This document shows positions 61,375 through 64,000 of a stretch of DNA of 64,000 nucleotides, piece after piece; within the stretch, counting starts at the first letter, position 1; each line of letters starts with the position of its first letter. A program made the position numbers and the translations under genes. A model generated the notes under the pieces. That model was not told the origin of the DNA. It did not search any database and saw only the letters and a program-made list of their open reading frames with translations. Source of the stretch: Haloferax elongans ATCC BAA-1513 (lineage in GTDB: Archaea; Halobacteriota; Halobacteria; Halobacteriales; Haloferacaceae); NCBI RefSeq assembly GCF_000336755.1, contig NZ_AOLK01000022.1, positions 196,748-260,747 on the forward strand, read 5' to 3'.

Positions 61375-62106
61375 GTGATAGTCGTCGCCACCGCGGACTT
61401 CGAACTCTACCACGAAGCCGTGGCCGAACTCCGAAGTCGCGGGGTCACCTTCACCACCGTCGAGCCGGGTGACCCCCTGCCGGACCGCGCCGAAGTCGTC
61501 ATCACCAGCCCCGACGACGAGGTCGAAACCGACTGCTCGCGAGTGACCGCGACCGGTGACGACGCTCGCCGCGCAGTCGACGAGGCACTCGCAACACTCC
61601 GCGGCGGCGGCGGGCGAATCGTCGTCGGCGTCGACCCGGGAACGAGACCCGGAATCGCCGTCCTCTCGGGCGAGACTGTCGTCGCGGCGTTCCACGTCCC
61701 GCTCGCAGACGCCGTCGATGTCATCCGAAGCGAGACGGACGACGCCGTCGACCCGCTGGTCCGAATTGGCGACGGCGCGCGCCTCCAGGGTGCGAAAATC
61801 ATCAACGACCTCGACGACGTCCCGGTCGAACTCGTCGACGAGACCGGAACGACCCCCTATCTCGGCTCCGGTGCGCGCGGGATGGGTGACGTGCTCGCCG
61901 CGGTCAACATCGCACGCATAGACGGTGAGCGAATCGACTCCCGCGAGATAGAACCGACCGACGGCGAACTCCAGCGCATCAAATCCAAGTCCCGCGAGCG
62001 CTCCAGTGACAACCGGACGATAGACGACGAACTGGCCCGCCGCGTCGCTGGCGGCGAGTTGAGTGTCGAGGAGGCACTGGACGAACACCGCGAGCGTGAA
62101 ACGTGA
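61375..62106 (+). CDS. RNase H-fold protein, probable nuclease
   Basis: A 243-residue protein starting with GTG. The C-terminal half contains IVVGVDPGTRPGIAVLSGE, an RNase H/RuvC-like first strand with a catalytic-type Asp, and later acidic residues in NDLDDVPVELVDE. The C-terminus is charged (KSKSRERSSDN). It is divergent from radB and shares its promoter region, hinting at DNA repair. The family is known to me only as an uncharacterised archaeal one. Confidence 0.75.
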   Translation: MIVVATADFELYHEAVAELRSRGVTFTTVEPGDPLPDRAEVVITSPDDEVETDCSRVTATGDDARRAVDEALATLRGGGGRIVVGVDPGTRPGIAVLSGETVVAAFHVPLADAVDVIRSETDDAVDPLVRIGDGARLQGAKIINDLDDVPVELVDETGTTPYLGSGARGMGDVLAAVNIARIDGERIDSREIEPTDGELQRIKSKSRERSSDNRTIDDELARRVAGGELSVEEALDEHRERET

Positions 62107-62241
62107 GTCGGTCGCCGGTGTCACGCTGGCAGTTCAACCACTCGTTTCGTCCCGAATTGTTCCGATTAGTCCGCGTCTAACTCCCGAATTCGCGTGTTTT
62201 GAGGTTCGGGCTTATACGGGTTCGGCGCGTATCTCCAGCCT

Positions 62242-63165
62242 ATGACATCCGTCAGCCCGAGCGCACTCGACGAGTCGCTCTCGTCAGTCCACGACGGAAC
62301 AGAGTGGGTCGACAGACACGCCTACCCGTTCGAATCGAAGTGTCTCGGTCTCTCGGCCGGTGCAGTTCACTTCGTCGATGAGGGACCGGACGACGGCGGG
62401 GAGGCGACGCTACTCATGCTCCACGGGAACCCGACGTGGTCGTTTCTCTACCGACACCTGATTCGCGGCCTGCGCGACGAGTACCGGTGTGTCGCACTCG
62501 ACTACCTCGGGTTCGGACTGTCGGACCGCCCCGACGACTTTTCGTACCAGCCCGAAGCCCAGGCTGCTGTCGTCGAGGAGTTCATCCACGAACTCGGACT
62601 CGAAGACGTCGTCCTCGTCGTCCAAGACTGGGGCGGCCCAATCGGTCTCTCGTACGCCATCGAGCGCCCCGACAACGTCCGCGGACTCGTCGTGATGAAC
62701 ACGTGGATGTGGCCCGTGAACGAGGAGACGCATTTCAGTCGCTTCTCGTCGCTCCTCGGAAGTCGCCTCGGACGCGAACTCATCGAACGGTTCGACCTCT
62801 TTACACGGGTGATGATGCCGATGGGGTTCGCCGACCGCTCGAAGCTCTCGGCGGCGGCACGCAAGCAGTACCGCATGGCGAACCGCGGCGACAGAACCGC
62901 AACAGCAGTGTTTCCGAAGGCGATTCTCGATTCGACCGCGTGGCTCTCGTCGCTGTGGGAACGCCGCGAGCGCATCGCGTTCCTCCCCGCGCGAATCATC
63001 TGGGGGATGGAAGACATGGCGTTCCGTCCGGCCGAACTTCGAACGTTCGAGGGGCTGTTCGCGAACTCCTCGTCGGTCCGACTCCACGGGGTCGGCCACT
63101 ACGTCCAAGAGGAGTTTGGCCCCGACCTCGTGCCGCTGGTTCGGGACTTCCTCGAAACGTTGTGA
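62242..63165 (+). CDS. Haloalkane dehalogenase-like alpha/beta hydrolase
   Basis: A 307-residue alpha/beta hydrolase. HGNPTWSFLYRHLIR, VQDWGGPIGLSYA and GVGHYVQEE give the oxyanion-hole/halide-binding Asn-Trp, an Asp nucleophile (in QDWGG) with adjacent Trp, and the catalytic His; the acid is probably Asp in WGMEDMAF. Asp nucleophile plus Trp is the haloalkane dehalogenase pattern rather than esterase (Ser). Physiological substrate in a haloarchaeon is unknown; epoxide hydrolysis is a less likely alternative. Confidence 0.88.
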   Translation: MTSVSPSALDESLSSVHDGTEWVDRHAYPFESKCLGLSAGAVHFVDEGPDDGGEATLLMLHGNPTWSFLYRHLIRGLRDEYRCVALDYLGFGLSDRPDDFSYQPEAQAAVVEEFIHELGLEDVVLVVQDWGGPIGLSYAIERPDNVRGLVVMNTWMWPVNEETHFSRFSSLLGSRLGRELIERFDLFTRVMMPMGFADRSKLSAAARKQYRMANRGDRTATAVFPKAILDSTAWLSSLWERRERIAFLPARIIWGMEDMAFRPAELRTFEGLFANSSSVRLHGVGHYVQEEFGPDLVPLVRDFLETL

Positions 63166-63211
63166 AGTCGCCCGCGCTGTGTTTATCACCGCACCGAGCA
63201 ACCGCTTCTGA

Positions 63212-63631
63212 ATGGACCCGAACATAACGGTCGTGACGCTCGGCGTGTCGGACCTCGACGAGTCGATTCGCTTCTACCGCGACGGTCTCGGATTTCCCCT
63301 GCGCGACCGCGACCCCGACAGTGACATCGCGTTCTTCACACTCGACGGGACGTGGCTCGCGCTCTACCCGTGGGACGCACTCGCCGAGGATGCGACCGTC
63401 CCGCCAGAGGCCGTCTCCTCCCCAGCAGAACGCGACTTCTCGGGCGTCACGATTGCCCACAACGTCTCCGAGAAATCGGACGTCGACGCCGCTCTCGAAA
63501 CGGCCGAAGCCGCGGGCGGAGAAATCGTCAAGCCCGCACAAGAGGTGTTTTGGGGCGGCTATTCCGGGTACTTCGCCGACCCGGACGGCCACCTGTGGGA
63601 AGTCGCGTATCCGAAACTCACCGACGACTGA
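63212..63631 (+). CDS. VOC-superfamily (glyoxalase/bleomycin resistance fold) protein
   Basis: A 139-residue vicinal-oxygen-chelate protein. The N-terminus MDPNITVVTLGVSDLDESIR, FYRDGLGFPL and the C-terminal GGYSGYFADPDGHLWEVAYP are typical. It starts 46 bases after the hydrolase and is probably co-transcribed. Substrate unknown; such proteins are dioxygenases, isomerases or binding proteins. Confidence 0.9.
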   Translation: MDPNITVVTLGVSDLDESIRFYRDGLGFPLRDRDPDSDIAFFTLDGTWLALYPWDALAEDATVPPEAVSSPAERDFSGVTIAHNVSEKSDVDAALETAEAAGGEIVKPAQEVFWGGYSGYFADPDGHLWEVAYPKLTDD

Positions 63632-63649
63632 ACAGCCGAATCGGTGCAG

Positions 63650-64000
63650 TCAGTCGTTCTCGACGACCGCATCGACCGCCCGGCGCATGACTTCCCGAAC
63701 TGCGAGGCCCGTCTCTTTCGCCACCGCGAGCGCGTCGTCGTACTCGGCGCTGCGGTCGTAGACATCGCCATCGACGTCGCTTGCGATTTTGACCGCGACC
63801 TCGTAGGTGTCGCCGTCGATATCCAGCGACGCCGTCTCGAACTCGCGGCGTGCCGTCCAGCGGTGGCCCGCGCCGTGTTCTCTGATTCCGAGGGTTCCCG
63901 TTTCGACCGCGAGGCGGTAGGCGACGCGCTCGACGTCGTCGGGTTTGACGATGACCTTCACGAGATGACCCGGTCGGGACTTCTTCATCGTCGTCGGCAG
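63650..64000 (-). CDS. larC: LarC (nickel insertion protein), C-terminal part
   Basis: The window holds the last 117 or so residues; the frame stays open to the window edge, so the 5' part lies outside. KKSRPGHLVKVIVKPDD, TGTLGIREH, a basic segment (HRWTARREFETA), then VAVKIASDVDGDVYDRSAEYDDALAVA match the C-terminus of LarC/DUF111, which inserts nickel into the pincer cofactor of lactate racemase-type enzymes. An ATG at 63988 is internal, not the start. LarA and LarB are not in view. Confidence 0.85.
   Translation of the reverse strand: MPTTMKKSRPGHLVKVIVKPDDVERVAYRLAVETGTLGIREHGAGHRWTARREFETASLDIDGDTYEVAVKIASDVDGDVYDRSAEYDDALAVAKETGLAVREVMRRAVDAVVEND

Noticed and set aside
60589-62124. A longer RadB starting inside the divergent gene
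   Set aside because: RadB homologues begin at the TGCKPLDDLLDGG region; the extension is antisense to the RNase H-fold gene.

Overview
The window is a chromosomal segment of a halophilic archaeon, almost certainly a Haloferax species. GC is high, the predicted proteins are strongly acidic, and archaeal information genes are present (large replication factor C subunit, EF-1 alpha, RadB). Secreted proteins carry twin-arginine signals or lipoboxes. The serine protease at 24876-26435 closely resembles halolysin R4 of Haloferax mediterranei as I remember that sequence. Promoters look archaeal: AT-rich boxes about 25-30 bases upstream of the start codon, consistent with leaderless mRNAs.

1-13.9 kb: a heme A synthase-like gene, an amino-acid ABC importer, a 7TM/PAS histidine kinase, a UbiA-like membrane protein, RfcL, a FabG/PhaB-type reductase, a tandem pair of GNAT acetyltransferases, a third GNAT, a YdjM-like membrane protein and an XRE regulator. 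14-22.5 kb: HMG-CoA synthase (isoprenoid lipids), then a minus-strand row of three very long membrane-anchored, prepilin-like surface proteins with PKD, MAM-like and LamG-type domains. 22.5-28 kb: a DUF2150 protein, a TatD-like hydrolase, a NYN protein, halolysin, and a RimK ATP-grasp ligase fused to a retropepsin-like domain. 28-33 kb: EF-1 alpha outside any ribosomal operon, beside an unusual bacterial-type prolyl-tRNA synthetase whose editing domain is replaced by a small zinc ribbon. 33-37.4 kb: a compact glycine cleavage operon gcvT-gcvH-gcvPA-gcvPB.

37.4-42.5 kb: small membrane and zinc-ribbon proteins, a kinase-like APH protein, and a znuA-znuC-znuB metal importer with a palindromic candidate operator. 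42.7-49 kb: a glutaredoxin, a PduO-type cobalamin adenosyltransferase, several very small proteins, tRNA-Val(CAC) followed by a partial copy of its own 3' end, secreted proteins, and a flavin disulfide reductase. 49-59 kb: a Tat-exported Cys-rich protein with an Arg-Gly tail, then a four-gene type IV pilus-like operon (ATPase, TadC/PilC-like membrane protein, two long prepilin-like proteins). These two are paralogous to two of the three proteins at 18-22.5 kb. 59.4-64 kb: a four-CBS protein with an HPF-like tail, radB diverging from an RNase H-fold protein, a haloalkane dehalogenase-like hydrolase, a VOC protein, and the 3' end of larC running off the window.

The best candidates for something undescribed are the two-locus family of long prepilin-like surface proteins served by one visible secretion motor, the ProRS/EF-1 alpha locus, and the Cys-rich RG-tailed secreted protein. 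I saw no CRISPR array and no intact insertion sequence.
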